In this document: positions 18,496 through 27,234 of the stretch, piece after piece | Numbering within the stretch: the stretch's first letter is position 1 | Layout: the number at the start of each line of letters is the position of its first letter | Assembly: GCA_017307785.1 (NCBI GenBank) | Contig: JAFKGI010000016.1 | Location: 1 to 64,000, forward strand | DNA length: 64,000 nt | From: Vulcanimicrobiota bacterium | Lineage (GTDB): Bacteria > Vulcanimicrobiota > Xenobia > Xenobiales > JADMJV01 | Direction of reading: 5' to 3' | Program-made: the position numbers and the translations under genes | The notes under the pieces: generated by a model | What the model was told of the DNA's origin: nothing | Database searches by the model: none | The model's input: only the letters and a program-made list of their open reading frames with translations

Positions 18496-19513
18496 CTGGC
18501 TGCGGCGCGAGGGCGCCAGCCCCACCCTGGGACTGGATCTGGGTAGCTGGCGCAGTCGCCGCCTTTCCAGCCGTGGCCTGGAAACCAGTTGCAACAGCGC
18601 GGTGCTCTGGGATCTATCCAGCAACGGGCCGGTGGAAATCGGTGACCGAGCTCAGGCTCTGCAGGGACGGCACCCTTCCCACTGGACCTTTGTGCGACCC
18701 TTTCGACACGGGTTGTTGGCCGATTTCGACGCGGCCGAAGAACTGGTCCGTCACTTACTGGAAGGCCAGAAGGGCAAGCTCTCGGTGCTGGCCAGCGCTC
18801 CCGCCATGGCCGGCGAAATCGAACTCCAGGTCTTCGCCGAAATGCTGCGGGAGGCCGGCTGCACTTCCATCTGCCTGCTGCCCTCCGCCGCATGCGTGGC
18901 GGTCGCCGCCGGCCATCCTCCACCACAGTATCCGGCGGTGGCCGTATTGGAACTGGGCCATCAGTTGATGCAGGCAACCGTCTTCAGTCGAGGCACCGCC
19001 GTGCATCAACTTCAGCAGCGGGGAGGTTCGGAGGAGCTGGCTCTGCGGCTGCGCGAGCACCTGCTGCGCCGTCACTGGTTAGAGGTCGGACACAGCGAAG
19101 TGGAGAGACTGCTGGGCTTCGTCAGTGCGCAAAGCGGCCGCGAAGACTGGCTGGAAGTGCGCGGTAAAGATCTGCAGTCCGGTCTGCCGCGTCGCCTGAT
19201 GGTTGCGGCCTGGGAACTGGATCGTTGGGTCGAACTGTCTCTCCAGTCCGTGATTCGGATGATCACGCAGCTTTTGGAAGAAACCCCGCCCGATCTGCTG
19301 CAAGTCATTCTCAGTCAGGGCATTTTCGTGGGCGGGGGGCTGAGCGGGCTACAAGGTTTGCAGACCGCTCTCAGCGCGCAGCTTTCCCTGCCGATCCACA
19401 TTTTACCCGAGCCGGACCTGGCGGTGGCGCGAGGTTTGGCCGCCCTGCTCAAGGATGAGGACACCCTGGAAGCCCTGGTGCAATCACAGGTACTGGCGGG
19501 CCGGCTGGGATGA
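18488..19513 (+). CDS. mreB: MreB-like actin homologue, divergent nucleotide site
   Basis: 341 residues, normal MreB length, from a GTG overlapping maf. Family identity rests on RPFRHGLLADFDAAEELVRHLL, on EVRGKDLQSGLPRRL and on the adenosine motif IFVGGGLSGLQG, together with mreC, mreD and mrdA downstream. The phosphate loops are altered: phosphate 1 reads LGLDLGSWRSRR instead of DLGTANT, and phosphate 2 reads LELGHQLMQATVFSRG instead of DIGGGTTEVAV. ATP binding or hydrolysis may therefore be weak or lost. It could be a specialised paralogue. Note the position before mreC, where the main MreB normally sits. Confidence 0.85.
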   Translation: MFNWLRREGASPTLGLDLGSWRSRRLSSRGLETSCNSAVLWDLSSNGPVEIGDRAQALQGRHPSHWTFVRPFRHGLLADFDAAEELVRHLLEGQKGKLSVLASAPAMAGEIELQVFAEMLREAGCTSICLLPSAACVAVAAGHPPPQYPAVAVLELGHQLMQATVFSRGTAVHQLQQRGGSEELALRLREHLLRRHWLEVGHSEVERLLGFVSAQSGREDWLEVRGKDLQSGLPRRLMVAAWELDRWVELSLQSVIRMITQLLEETPPDLLQVILSQGIFVGGGLSGLQGLQTALSAQLSLPIHILPEPDLAVARGLAALLKDEDTLEALVQSQVLAGRLG

Positions 19514-20181
19514 AGGGCCGGCTGCTGCTGGCCCTTTGCCTGGCTGTGGTGGCCTATGCCTGGCTGCAGGGTGGCCGCTGGTATGATCAAGTGGCTCGCG
19601 TGCGGGCCGGAATTTACGGCCTGAGTCACGGTCAGCCCCGCCTGGACGATTTACAGGCTCAGATCCAAAGCCTGCAGGCGGAAAACGAGCGCCTGCGGGC
19701 CGTGCTGAAACTTCCCCGTCAAGGATGGAAGCTTTCGGTGACCGCCTCCACCCTCTATCGGAGTCAATTGGACCTCTGGATGAACCGTGGCAGTGCCGAC
19801 GGAGTCACGCTTCGTACCGTCGCCCTGCACAGCGGCGGTCTGGTCGGCAGAGTTGTCGAGGTGCAACCTCACCAGTGCCGAGTGCGACCGGTGCTGCATC
19901 CGGACAGCCGCGTTCCGGTCCTGCTCGGTCAACTCCAGGGCGTGGCCCACGGCCAGGGCTGGCTGCTGGAGGTGGAAGAAGTACGCTCCCGTCCCCAACT
20001 GGAAGCCGGCACACTGGTGACCACCTCGGGCCTGGGAGAGGTTTTTCCGGCCTCGGTGCTGGTGGGCCGGGTGCGGCGCAGTCTGCCCAGCTCCGAGCCG
20101 ATGTTTGCTCGCTACGAGGTGGAACCCTCGGTCTTTCTCGACCAGGTGCTGGAAGTGCTGCTGGTGGAAGTGCAGCCTTGA
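19510..20181 (+). CDS. mreC: Rod shape-determining protein MreC
   Basis: 223 residues, start overlapping the mreB stop (ATGA). One N-terminal membrane helix, then a coiled coil with the pattern DLQAQIQSLQAENERLRAVL, then the beta domain with GLVGRVVEV, HPDSRVPVLL and VTTSGLGEVFPASVLVGRV, all typical of MreC. It links the MreB filament to the periplasmic PBP2 complex. The protein is on the short side for the family. Confidence 0.93.
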   Translation: MKGRLLLALCLAVVAYAWLQGGRWYDQVARVRAGIYGLSHGQPRLDDLQAQIQSLQAENERLRAVLKLPRQGWKLSVTASTLYRSQLDLWMNRGSADGVTLRTVALHSGGLVGRVVEVQPHQCRVRPVLHPDSRVPVLLGQLQGVAHGQGWLLEVEEVRSRPQLEAGTLVTTSGLGEVFPASVLVGRVRRSLPSSEPMFARYEVEPSVFLDQVLEVLLVEVQP

Positions 20182-20582
20182 TCTATTTCTTCTACGCCTT
20201 GCTGGTTCCCAGTCTGCCCCTGGCCTGGCCCGTCCCTCCTCTGGACTTTCTGCTGCTGCTGGCGGCCTGTGGCAACTGGCGGCGCCAGTTGCCGCTGATG
20301 GTCTGGATCGACGTATTGCTGGGCCAACCGGGGGTCTGGTGGCGCTGGCCTCTGTGGTGCTTGTGGACCTGGCTGCTGCTCGGACAAACGGACTGGCTCG
20401 AGCAGCCGGCCGTCAAAGTCAGCGGGGCCGCCGCCCTGGGATTCTTCTGGTACTGGGCCCTGGGACCGGCCTTCAGCCCGTTGGGAGGGGTGGCTGTGGC
20501 CATAGAGTGCGGACTGCTGATCTGGCTGTGGTTACCCGCCCCCCAGCGCCAGCTCAAAAGTTGGGGCTGGCATCGCGCGTGA
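20178..20582 (+). CDS. mreD: MreD-like membrane protein
   Basis: 134 residues from a TTG that overlaps the mreC stop (TTGA). It is almost wholly hydrophobic, with about four to five helices and many Trp and Leu. The sequence itself is poorly conserved, as is usual for MreD; the call rests on position between mreC and mrdA, length and topology. Confidence 0.78.
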   Translation: MIYFFYALLVPSLPLAWPVPPLDFLLLLAACGNWRRQLPLMVWIDVLLGQPGVWWRWPLWCLWTWLLLGQTDWLEQPAVKVSGAAALGFFWYWALGPAFSPLGGVAVAIECGLLIWLWLPAPQRQLKSWGWHRA

Positions 20583-22120
20583 GGCGAATCCGCCTGCTGC
20601 AATGGGCCCTGGGCCTGTGCGCCCTGGTCCTTTGGGGCCGCCTGATTCAGCTACAAGCTTGGGACCACGCCTACTGGAAAAAGCGGGGCGAGCAGATCCG
20701 GGTCTGGGACGAGCCGCTGGCGGCCCGCCGCGGCCGGCTGCTGGATCGGAGCGGCCGAGAACTGGCCGACAACCAACCCTGGGTCGAAGGTCAGCCTCTC
20801 ACTCCTCAAAGACAGGCGCGGCTGGCCGAGCGTGGTCGGCATTATGAAATCAAAGCTCAACGCGTCTATCCTGGCGGCTCGATCTGCGGTCACCTGCTCG
20901 GCTATGTCAGCGAGCGCCACGCGGGTCAAGCGGACTGGCTGGGGAAAGAAGGCCTGGAGGCTCGCCTGCAGCCCAAACTGGCGGGGACAGACGGTTGGCG
21001 ACGCTGGCTGGTCACCTCCCAAGGGGAAAAGCTCCGACTCTTACAGGAAAAACCGGCCCATCCCGGCCAGGACGTCCGTCTAACGCTCGATCTTCCCCTC
21101 CAGCAAACGGCTGCCTCGGCCCTCGAATCGGTCCTGCACCAGTTAGGCAGCGTGCGCGCAGCCAACGATCAGCCGGCCGGAGCGGTGGTGGTGATGGAGG
21201 CCGAGACCGGCCGTGTGCTGGCCATGGTCAGCCTCCCCACTTTTGATCCGAATCTTTTCGTGCATACCGGTCACGACCAGGAAATTCGCAACCTGCTCAA
21301 GGATCCCCGAGCCCCGCTGCTCAATCGCGCCATCGCCGGTCAGGTTCCGGCTGCCTCGACCTTCAAGATCATCACCGCCAGCGCCGCCATGCACCACGGC
21401 CTCATCCCACCGTTGCGCCAGTTCTACTGTCCCGGCGTGCGCTGGATTGGAGGGGTACCTTTCCACTGCTTTGTGCGCCGCGGCCACGGCAACCTGAGCT
21501 TTGAACAAACGCTGGCCTACTCTTGCGACTGCGCCTACTACGATCTGGGCCTGGAACTGGCCGGCACGCAGTTGACCGATTGGGCTCGCCTCTGGGGCCT
21601 GGGCAAGACCACTGGCGTGCCGCTGCCCGGCGAGCAGCCCGGCTTCTTACCCGATCTCTCGAAAGCCAGCCAGGGGGAGCGGGCCAATCTCTCCATCGGC
21701 CAGGGCGACCTGCTGGTAACGCCGCTACAAATGGCCTGCGTGGCCGCGGGCGTCAACAATCGCGGGGCCATCCCCAGGCCCACCCTGTTCTACGAAAAAC
21801 CAGTCAGGCTGGGCGAGATCCAGCTTTCCGAGCTGGAATGGGCTCGAATTCGAGCCGGTCTGGACGGCGCCGTCAGTCAGGGCACCGCGGCGGGGGCGGG
21901 CGGCCAGGGACTGGGGCTGGCCGGCAAGACGGGCACCGTGGAGAACTCCCCCTCCAGCGACAATCCGCGAGGATATAACCATGCCTGGTTTGTCGGCTAC
22001 GGTCAGGGACTGGCCATCGCCGTCTTCCTGGAGCGCTCTGGCGGCTATGGAGGCGCGCTGGCCGCCCCCATCGCCGTGTCCGTGCTCAAAGCCTACTCGA
22101 CTTCAAACTCCAGCTTGTAG
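20579..22120 (+). CDS. mrdA: Penicillin-binding protein 2 (transpeptidase)
   Basis: 513 residues from a GTG overlapping the mreD stop (GTGA). An N-terminal membrane anchor is followed by the PBP dimerisation domain (ARRGRLLDRSGRELADN) and the transpeptidase domain with Ser260 in STFK, the second motif SCD as in other PBP2 proteins, and KTG at Lys450. It cross-links peptidoglycan during elongation together with RodA, which is not in the window. It is shorter than the E. coli protein (about 630). Its last 28 bases overlap the convergent tonB gene. Confidence 0.93.
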   Translation: MRRIRLLQWALGLCALVLWGRLIQLQAWDHAYWKKRGEQIRVWDEPLAARRGRLLDRSGRELADNQPWVEGQPLTPQRQARLAERGRHYEIKAQRVYPGGSICGHLLGYVSERHAGQADWLGKEGLEARLQPKLAGTDGWRRWLVTSQGEKLRLLQEKPAHPGQDVRLTLDLPLQQTAASALESVLHQLGSVRAANDQPAGAVVVMEAETGRVLAMVSLPTFDPNLFVHTGHDQEIRNLLKDPRAPLLNRAIAGQVPAASTFKIITASAAMHHGLIPPLRQFYCPGVRWIGGVPFHCFVRRGHGNLSFEQTLAYSCDCAYYDLGLELAGTQLTDWARLWGLGKTTGVPLPGEQPGFLPDLSKASQGERANLSIGQGDLLVTPLQMACVAAGVNNRGAIPRPTLFYEKPVRLGEIQLSELEWARIRAGLDGAVSQGTAAGAGGQGLGLAGKTGTVENSPSSDNPRGYNHAWFVGYGQGLAIAVFLERSGGYGGALAAPIAVSVLKAYSTSNSSL

Positions 22121-23025
22121 CGCTGCTTGCTGGCGACCGGCCGGCCGTTCTGCACGGCCGGTTCCCACTGCCAGTCAGCGAGGCGCTGCTGGATTTGCGC
22201 GTCAAAATCGCTGCTCCCGGAACTGGTCAGCAACTGGATGGTCGTGCGTCCCTCGGCCGAGACCTCGATCTCCACGCGCACGAAAGTCTTGCCGCCGTTG
22301 CGGCGCAAATCATCGGGCATTTTGATGTTCGGACGTCCCACCGGGGTGGCCTCGCGGTCCGGCACGCTGGGCGGCGGCGCGGGGGGCGGAGCCGGCGGAG
22401 GCGCTGGCGGCGGGGCCGGCGGCGGAGCTGGAGCGGGCGCCGGAGCCGGAGCCGGTCCTGGCTCCGGACCGGGGGCCGGCCCGGGTGGGGGGCCTCCGGG
22501 TCCAGGACCCGGCGCGGGCCCTGGAAAAGACGGTGCGGGTCCAGGCGCGGGTCCGGGAGCCGGTCCCGGCATTTGCCCGGGAGTGGCCGCGGGCCCGCTG
22601 GGAACGTGCACCGTGCGGCCCGATCGACCACCCGGCGAAGTGGCCGGCCGGTAGCTGGGCCCGCTGTGGGGAAGGGAAGGCCGAGACGGGGGCGCGCTGG
22701 GGCGATCCGGAGTCCGGGGTTGGGCAGCCGGCGGGGGCGTCACTGGAGGACGGACCATTGGTTTGACCACCGGTTTGGGCTTGACCACAGGCCGGGGCTT
22801 GGGCTTAGGAGGCTCGGGTTTCTTGGGAACCGAGCGCTTGATCACCGGTTTGGGAGGCGGCGGCTTGACCGGAGCCTTTCGCTTGGCGCGAGAGACCAGG
22901 TGAACGCGAACTTTGGGAGGCTCGGTCTCGGAGGCCGTGCGCGTGAACAGCAGCTCGAAGAACGGCACGAAACCGACCCAGTGAAAGAATAGGGCCAATA
23001 CCAGGGGCCCGACCAGATGCCGCAC
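22093..23025 (-). CDS. tonB: TonB energy-transducing protein
   Basis: 310 residues. The N-terminal membrane helix is followed by a very long proline-rich spacer (about 45-215) with Lys-Pro repeats and then Pro-Ala/Pro-Gly repeats. The C-terminal TonB domain has FVRVEIEVSAEGRT and a DWQWEPAVQNGRPVASKQR segment. It carries energy from ExbBD to outer-membrane receptors. The GTG start overlaps the exbD stop by one base (TAGTG). Its 3' end overlaps mrdA on the other strand. Confidence 0.93.
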   Translation of the reverse strand: MRHLVGPLVLALFFHWVGFVPFFELLFTRTASETEPPKVRVHLVSRAKRKAPVKPPPPKPVIKRSVPKKPEPPKPKPRPVVKPKPVVKPMVRPPVTPPPAAQPRTPDRPSAPPSRPSLPHSGPSYRPATSPGGRSGRTVHVPSGPAATPGQMPGPAPGPAPGPAPSFPGPAPGPGPGGPPPGPAPGPEPGPAPAPAPAPAPPPAPPPAPPPAPPPAPPPSVPDREATPVGRPNIKMPDDLRRNGGKTFVRVEIEVSAEGRTTIQLLTSSGSSDFDAQIQQRLADWQWEPAVQNGRPVASKQRYKLEFEVE

Positions 23026-23447
23026 TACTTCTCCTCAGTGGCGATCAGAAAGTCGTTGAGACCCAGCTTGCGCAGTTCATCCAGAGCGGCCATGACGTAG
23101 CGATGCTGGGAACTAAGGTCGGCGTTGAGCACGATATTGGTTTTGCGGGCCGCTTCCAGGCCGCCCGGAAGGGCCTCGATGGCTCCGGCCAACTCGTCCA
23201 GTTTGACCACGTCCTTGTTCAGGAAATAGCGGCCGTCCGGTTTGACGGTCAGCACGATCGGCTGGTGATTGGACTCGCTTTCAGAAGTCTCGGCCGCCGG
23301 TAAGTTGACCGGGATCCCCATGGGGTGCTTGAGGGCCAGGCTCGACAAGATGTAAAACACCAGCAACAGGAACATAACGTCCACCATCGGGATGATCTCG
23401 ATCCGCGGCGTGCGTTTCTTCTTGCGGGCAGGAAACAGCTTAGGCAC
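23025..23447 (-). CDS. exbD: ExbD/TolR family biopolymer transport protein
   Basis: 140 residues. One membrane helix with the essential aspartate (IIPMVDVMFLLLVFYIL), then a periplasmic domain ending in LDELRKLGLNDFLIAT, as in ExbD/TolR. The start is a GTG overlapping exbB by eight bases. With ExbB it forms the proton-driven motor for TonB. Confidence 0.95.
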   Translation of the reverse strand: MPKLFPARKKKRTPRIEIIPMVDVMFLLLVFYILSSLALKHPMGIPVNLPAAETSESESNHQPIVLTVKPDGRYFLNKDVVKLDELAGAIEALPGGLEAARKTNIVLNADLSSQHRYVMAALDELRKLGLNDFLIATEEK

Positions 23448-24069
23448 GGGACTTTTCGTCGATCAGATCGACCAGTTCGTTAGCCACGTCCTGGGCCTCG
23501 TCCATCTGGCGCTCGGCCAGCCGCTGGAACAGGTTGTGGATGAACAGACTGACCACGGCGATCAGGATGCCCGCCGCGGTAGCCACCAGCGCCTCACCGA
23601 TGCCGGCCAGAATGCTGGATGTGTCGGCCTGGGGATTCTCGGCAATTTTGGAAGAGACCGCACGAAAGACTCCCATCATACCGGTGATGGTGCCCAGCAG
23701 GCCGATCAGGGGCGAAGCTGTGACGGTCGTTTCCAGCACCACCAGGAAACGATGGAGAGCTGCCTGGTCCCGATGCGATTGAGCCACCATGGCGCTCTCC
23801 ATCGAGGCTCGGCCGCGCGACCAGCGCCGGGCACCGGCCAGCGCCGTGCCGGCCACCGCGCCCCGCAAACCCTGCAGCCATTGGATTGCTTCGGCTTCTT
23901 TCCCCTCCCGCAGCAGGCCGACCAGCCGATTGCGAAAAACATCTCCTCCCCAGTGCAGATTCGCAAAGTAGAAGGTGCGCTCCAGGCCCACCGCCATGGA
24001 GAGAAGGGAAAGCAAGATCAGCGGGACCATGAAGATGCCGCCCTGTTGGGCGAATTGGAATAAATTCAT
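23440..24069 (-). CDS. exbB: ExbB/TolQ family proton channel
   Basis: 209 residues with three membrane helices. The conserved ETTVTASPLIGLLGTITGMM block and the GIGEALVATAAGILIAV block are the ExbB/TolQ/MotA signature. Start ATG preceded by GAGG. It is the first gene of exbB-exbD-tonB. TolQ is an alternative name, but the tonB partner favours ExbB. Confidence 0.95.
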   Translation of the reverse strand: MNLFQFAQQGGIFMVPLILLSLLSMAVGLERTFYFANLHWGGDVFRNRLVGLLREGKEAEAIQWLQGLRGAVAGTALAGARRWSRGRASMESAMVAQSHRDQAALHRFLVVLETTVTASPLIGLLGTITGMMGVFRAVSSKIAENPQADTSSILAGIGEALVATAAGILIAVVSLFIHNLFQRLAERQMDEAQDVANELVDLIDEKSRA

Positions 24070-24092
24070 TGAACCTCGGGTATTGCTAAAGC

Positions 24093-24111
24093 GTATTGAT
24101 TTATCTTTATC
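24093..24111 (-). promoter_or_regulatory. Fur-box-like site upstream of exbB
   Basis: On the minus strand the 19 bases read GATAAAGATAAATCAATAC. This matches 12 of 19 positions of the classic Fur box, including two direct GATAAa hexamers. It lies 24-42 bases before the exbB ATG, where a repressor could cover the promoter. Iron control of TonB systems is well known. The third hexamer is poor, so the call is tentative. Confidence 0.4.
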
Positions 24112-24161
24112 ACAGCTGGTGCAGCTTACCTGCTTCCCAGCTCCAGGGCAAGAGGTAGGCA

Positions 24162-25220
24162 GTGGAACGACGTGAGTTTTTAGGTCTGGCCGGTTTCGGG
24201 CTGGTCGCCCTGGCGACCGGATGTGCCGGACCGCCCCCTTTCGTGTCCAAGGATGTGCTGACGGTCGACCCTTTGACAGGCGCCACCCTGAAGACTGAAA
24301 AACTGAGTATTCCCAAGGGCACTCATTCTGCGCTCGACTCCAACGGGCAGGGTTTTTTGCTGGCCAACGGCCGCTCGGTTTTCGCAGCCAACTTCGCCGG
24401 CTCGAGCCGGCTCATCGAGGGGCCTGATGACGCCCGCTGGGTGCGTCCCGATTTGCTGGTGACGGCCGAAAAAACCAGTTCGGATATTTACCGTGTCTGC
24501 GGTCGGCGCTTTCCGGATGGCCAGGAGTTGTGGCGCCAGGACCTGGGATACGGAGTTCTGCTGGGCTTTGATCAAGAGTGCATTTACGTGGGACATCCCA
24601 AAGGCATCAGCTGCTTTGAGTTGGAGAGCGGCAAACAGCGCTGGGCCAATTCCAGTGGGGACCTGGCCGAACTCAAGAGCTGGCGGGTGCTGCCTTCCAG
24701 CCTGGTGGTGGGACTGGGCAACGCGGGCAAAGTCTGCTGGTTGGATCTGAAGACCGGCAAGATTCTGCGAACCGTCATCACCACCACGACCATGAATCGC
24801 GTCATCATGCTGGCCGGCGACGACGAATACACCGTCACTGTCACTCGCCGAATTGCGGTGGCCGCTTTCCGTCCGGACCAGCTCAAACCAGCCTGGGTGC
24901 AGGAAATCACCGGACAGGACCACCAGGCGCTGCTGCTCGGCTACGCCAACCGCATCGCGCTGATCGAGCTGCATGATTCGACGGTGGCCATGGACGTGGT
25001 CACCGGCGGCACCCTGTGGTCCGATTCCTTGTGCACGCGCATCAGCATTTGCCGGGATGTAGCGTTGATCCGGCGAGGCAAAGGGGCCGCAGGCGGCAAG
25101 ATGACTCTGGAGGTGGAAGCGCGCCAGTTGCGCAGCGGCAAATCCCTGTGGAAGCGGGAATTCCCCGATCTGCAAACGGCCACCGCCGTCAACGGCGACC
25201 AGTTCGCGCTGCTGACCTGA
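24162..25220 (+). CDS. Tat-type lipoprotein with beta-propeller repeats
   Basis: 352 residues from a GTG with AGAGG upstream. The N-terminus ERREFLGLAGFGLVALATGC combines a twin-arginine motif with a lipobox, so the protein is probably exported folded and lipid-anchored. The rest has repeats of the PQQ/WD type, such as LESGKQRWANSSG, DLKTGKILRTV and VVTGGTLWSDSL. No catalytic site is visible. It stands divergent from exbB. Confidence 0.82.
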   Translation: MERREFLGLAGFGLVALATGCAGPPPFVSKDVLTVDPLTGATLKTEKLSIPKGTHSALDSNGQGFLLANGRSVFAANFAGSSRLIEGPDDARWVRPDLLVTAEKTSSDIYRVCGRRFPDGQELWRQDLGYGVLLGFDQECIYVGHPKGISCFELESGKQRWANSSGDLAELKSWRVLPSSLVVGLGNAGKVCWLDLKTGKILRTVITTTTMNRVIMLAGDDEYTVTVTRRIAVAAFRPDQLKPAWVQEITGQDHQALLLGYANRIALIELHDSTVAMDVVTGGTLWSDSLCTRISICRDVALIRRGKGAAGGKMTLEVEARQLRSGKSLWKREFPDLQTATAVNGDQFALLT

Positions 25221-25276
25221 GATCTCGGGTCTTTTGTGTTATAGTAAAGGCGATATGCTCGAGGGAGGGCCGGCCC

Positions 25277-27202
25277 ATGGTGCGTAAAGCGAGAAGAAAA
25301 GTCAGGGGCATCGTGATGGTGATCGCGCTGCTCACTCTGTTGGTGATCACCATGATGGTGGGAGCGGTGGCCACGGCCATGCCGGTGCAGCTTTTTGCCG
25401 CGGTGCACGGCGGAGAAACGCAGGCGGCGCTGCTGGCCGCCCGTTCCGGCATGGACTACGCCTTCTCTCGACTCCAGGAGAACCGCATGTGGATGGGCAA
25501 CGGGGATGGCGCCACGCCGCCGCCGGGCGCCCGCCAGATCGTCAACACCCCCCAACTCCAGGTGGTCGAGGACGAAGGCAACGTGATCGGAGTGCTGGTC
25601 CACCTGGACGGGACTCGCTCGGCCTTCCGCATGAAGTTCAACTACCAGAACGGTGGCAGCACTTCTCCCGACGACGGTTTCGCCAACGATCCGGCAGCCA
25701 CTCACAAAATCACCAATTCCTATCTATGCTTTAACAACATTCCCCAGTCGGTCACCATCCCCACCTACCAGGCCAATTCCTCCACCGGTGTGGTGGTCAA
25801 CACACCGACCGGTGATCTGGCCAAGTTCAATGCTTCCATTCAGGTGGAAGGGCTGGGTGGACCGGGGCTGGCTACGGCCACCGTCGACAACATCGACGCG
25901 CTGATGTCCTCGCCAGCGACTCGCTCCCGCATCTACACCCAACACCTGGGCGGGCGCTACAACGTCTCTGGTTCCAGTCAAATTGACTCGGTCGTTTCTG
26001 CCGCCAGCAGCTTCGCCGGGGCCGCCACCGCCCTGGTGGGTGGAGAGTTCAAGGTGGTGGAGGCGCCCAATACCAGCCTCCCCAAACTCCGCAGCCGAGC
26101 CACCGCCAATCTCACCAGCGGAATGTACAACACCACCGGTGAGGTTCGAGTCGATGATGAGTCGGGCTCGAGCATGCCGGGTACCACCCCGGTCCAGGAA
26201 GACGCCAACCTGCAAGACTCCCATTTCTTAAGGGTCAAAACCGCTCAGGTCCAGAAAGCGACCGCAGCCGATACCCGCATCAAGGCGGGCACCTACGTCT
26301 GGCGCCAGGCGGGTAGCGGCTACAAACTCGACTACTACGAACAGAATTTCAACGGAACGGTGCCGACGGGTGCTCCCAGCGACACCTTCAACGGGCCCGG
26401 CGACTACAGCCGGTTCATCTCCAACGGCAGCGCGATCTCTTTCGACTTCTCTCAGATGGCCGGCTCGCTGACCGACAAAGTCTACGTCAATCCTCAAGGC
26501 TCTGTCACCGACATGGCGATTGTTATCGAGCCCAGTGTCCAGGCGGCGCTAGGCCAACGGCCCACCTTGACTTTCGTCGACGCCGGCAACTCTTCGATTC
26601 TTTCCTCGCCGGGCAACATCACGGTGCAGGGCTCACTGGACGGCTTCGGCGGGGTGACCTCGGACCGCAGCATTACTTTTCAAGGCGCCAGCGCTTTTGA
26701 AACCGATCCGGAGAACTCCATCTGCGTCTACGCCGGCGAAGACGTCAACATCAACGCCATTCCTGATACCGTCATCAGCAGCCTGACTTCGCTGGTGGGG
26801 GGTGGCATCGGTATGGGTATGGGCAAAAAGGTCGGTTACCAGGGAATGGGCGGAATGTCGATGGGAATGGCCACTCCGGTGACCACCACGGCCTTCGCGG
26901 CCAATCCCGCCGACGTCAGCATGAGCGGCATCATCTACGCCCTGGGCGATTTCAACGTCAATCTTTCCACCAGCCTGCTGCCCGCCAACCACGGCAACTT
27001 CTATATGGAAGGTGTGCTGACCGCCTTCGGTGGAAACCCGGATGCCGGTGACCTGCCCGGGGCCAACGGCAAAGGTCACGTCAACATTCGAGCCGCCAAC
27101 GCCGAATTTTACTTCGATCCTAGCTATCTCGAACAGCTTCAGGGAGGCGGAGGAGCCAACGGCATCCTTCTGGAGCAAGTGGGCTGGAACATAATCCCCT
27201 GA
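25277..27202 (+). CDS. PilX-like type IV pilus-associated protein
   Basis: 641 residues from the ATG at 25277, preceded by GGAGGG. A basic N-terminus and one hydrophobic helix (IVMVIALLTLLVITMMVGAV) are followed by QAALLAARSGMDYAFSRLQE, as in PilX/GspK-like minor pilins. The long remainder is Ser/Thr/Gly-rich, with a Met/Gly stretch (about 513-533) and a beta-rich C-terminal part that ends like an autotransporter or filamentous surface protein. It opens the pilin-like operon with the genes to 30295. Confidence 0.75.
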   Translation: MVRKARRKVRGIVMVIALLTLLVITMMVGAVATAMPVQLFAAVHGGETQAALLAARSGMDYAFSRLQENRMWMGNGDGATPPPGARQIVNTPQLQVVEDEGNVIGVLVHLDGTRSAFRMKFNYQNGGSTSPDDGFANDPAATHKITNSYLCFNNIPQSVTIPTYQANSSTGVVVNTPTGDLAKFNASIQVEGLGGPGLATATVDNIDALMSSPATRSRIYTQHLGGRYNVSGSSQIDSVVSAASSFAGAATALVGGEFKVVEAPNTSLPKLRSRATANLTSGMYNTTGEVRVDDESGSSMPGTTPVQEDANLQDSHFLRVKTAQVQKATAADTRIKAGTYVWRQAGSGYKLDYYEQNFNGTVPTGAPSDTFNGPGDYSRFISNGSAISFDFSQMAGSLTDKVYVNPQGSVTDMAIVIEPSVQAALGQRPTLTFVDAGNSSILSSPGNITVQGSLDGFGGVTSDRSITFQGASAFETDPENSICVYAGEDVNINAIPDTVISSLTSLVGGGIGMGMGKKVGYQGMGGMSMGMATPVTTTAFAANPADVSMSGIIYALGDFNVNLSTSLLPANHGNFYMEGVLTAFGGNPDAGDLPGANGKGHVNIRAANAEFYFDPSYLEQLQGGGGANGILLEQVGWNIIP

Positions 27203-27234
27203 GAGTCTGGTGGAGCCTTCTTGGGCTCGGCGCG

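Noticed and set aside
19725..20177. A longer MreD reading that begins inside mreC
   Set aside because: The upstream part is the mreC coding strand in another frame; the hydrophobic MreD-like part begins at the TTG overlapping the mreC stop.
21500..21560. Loss of the SxN motif in PBP2 (SCD seen)
   Set aside because: Asp at this place is, as far as I recall, usual in PBP2-type enzymes, so it is not a defect.
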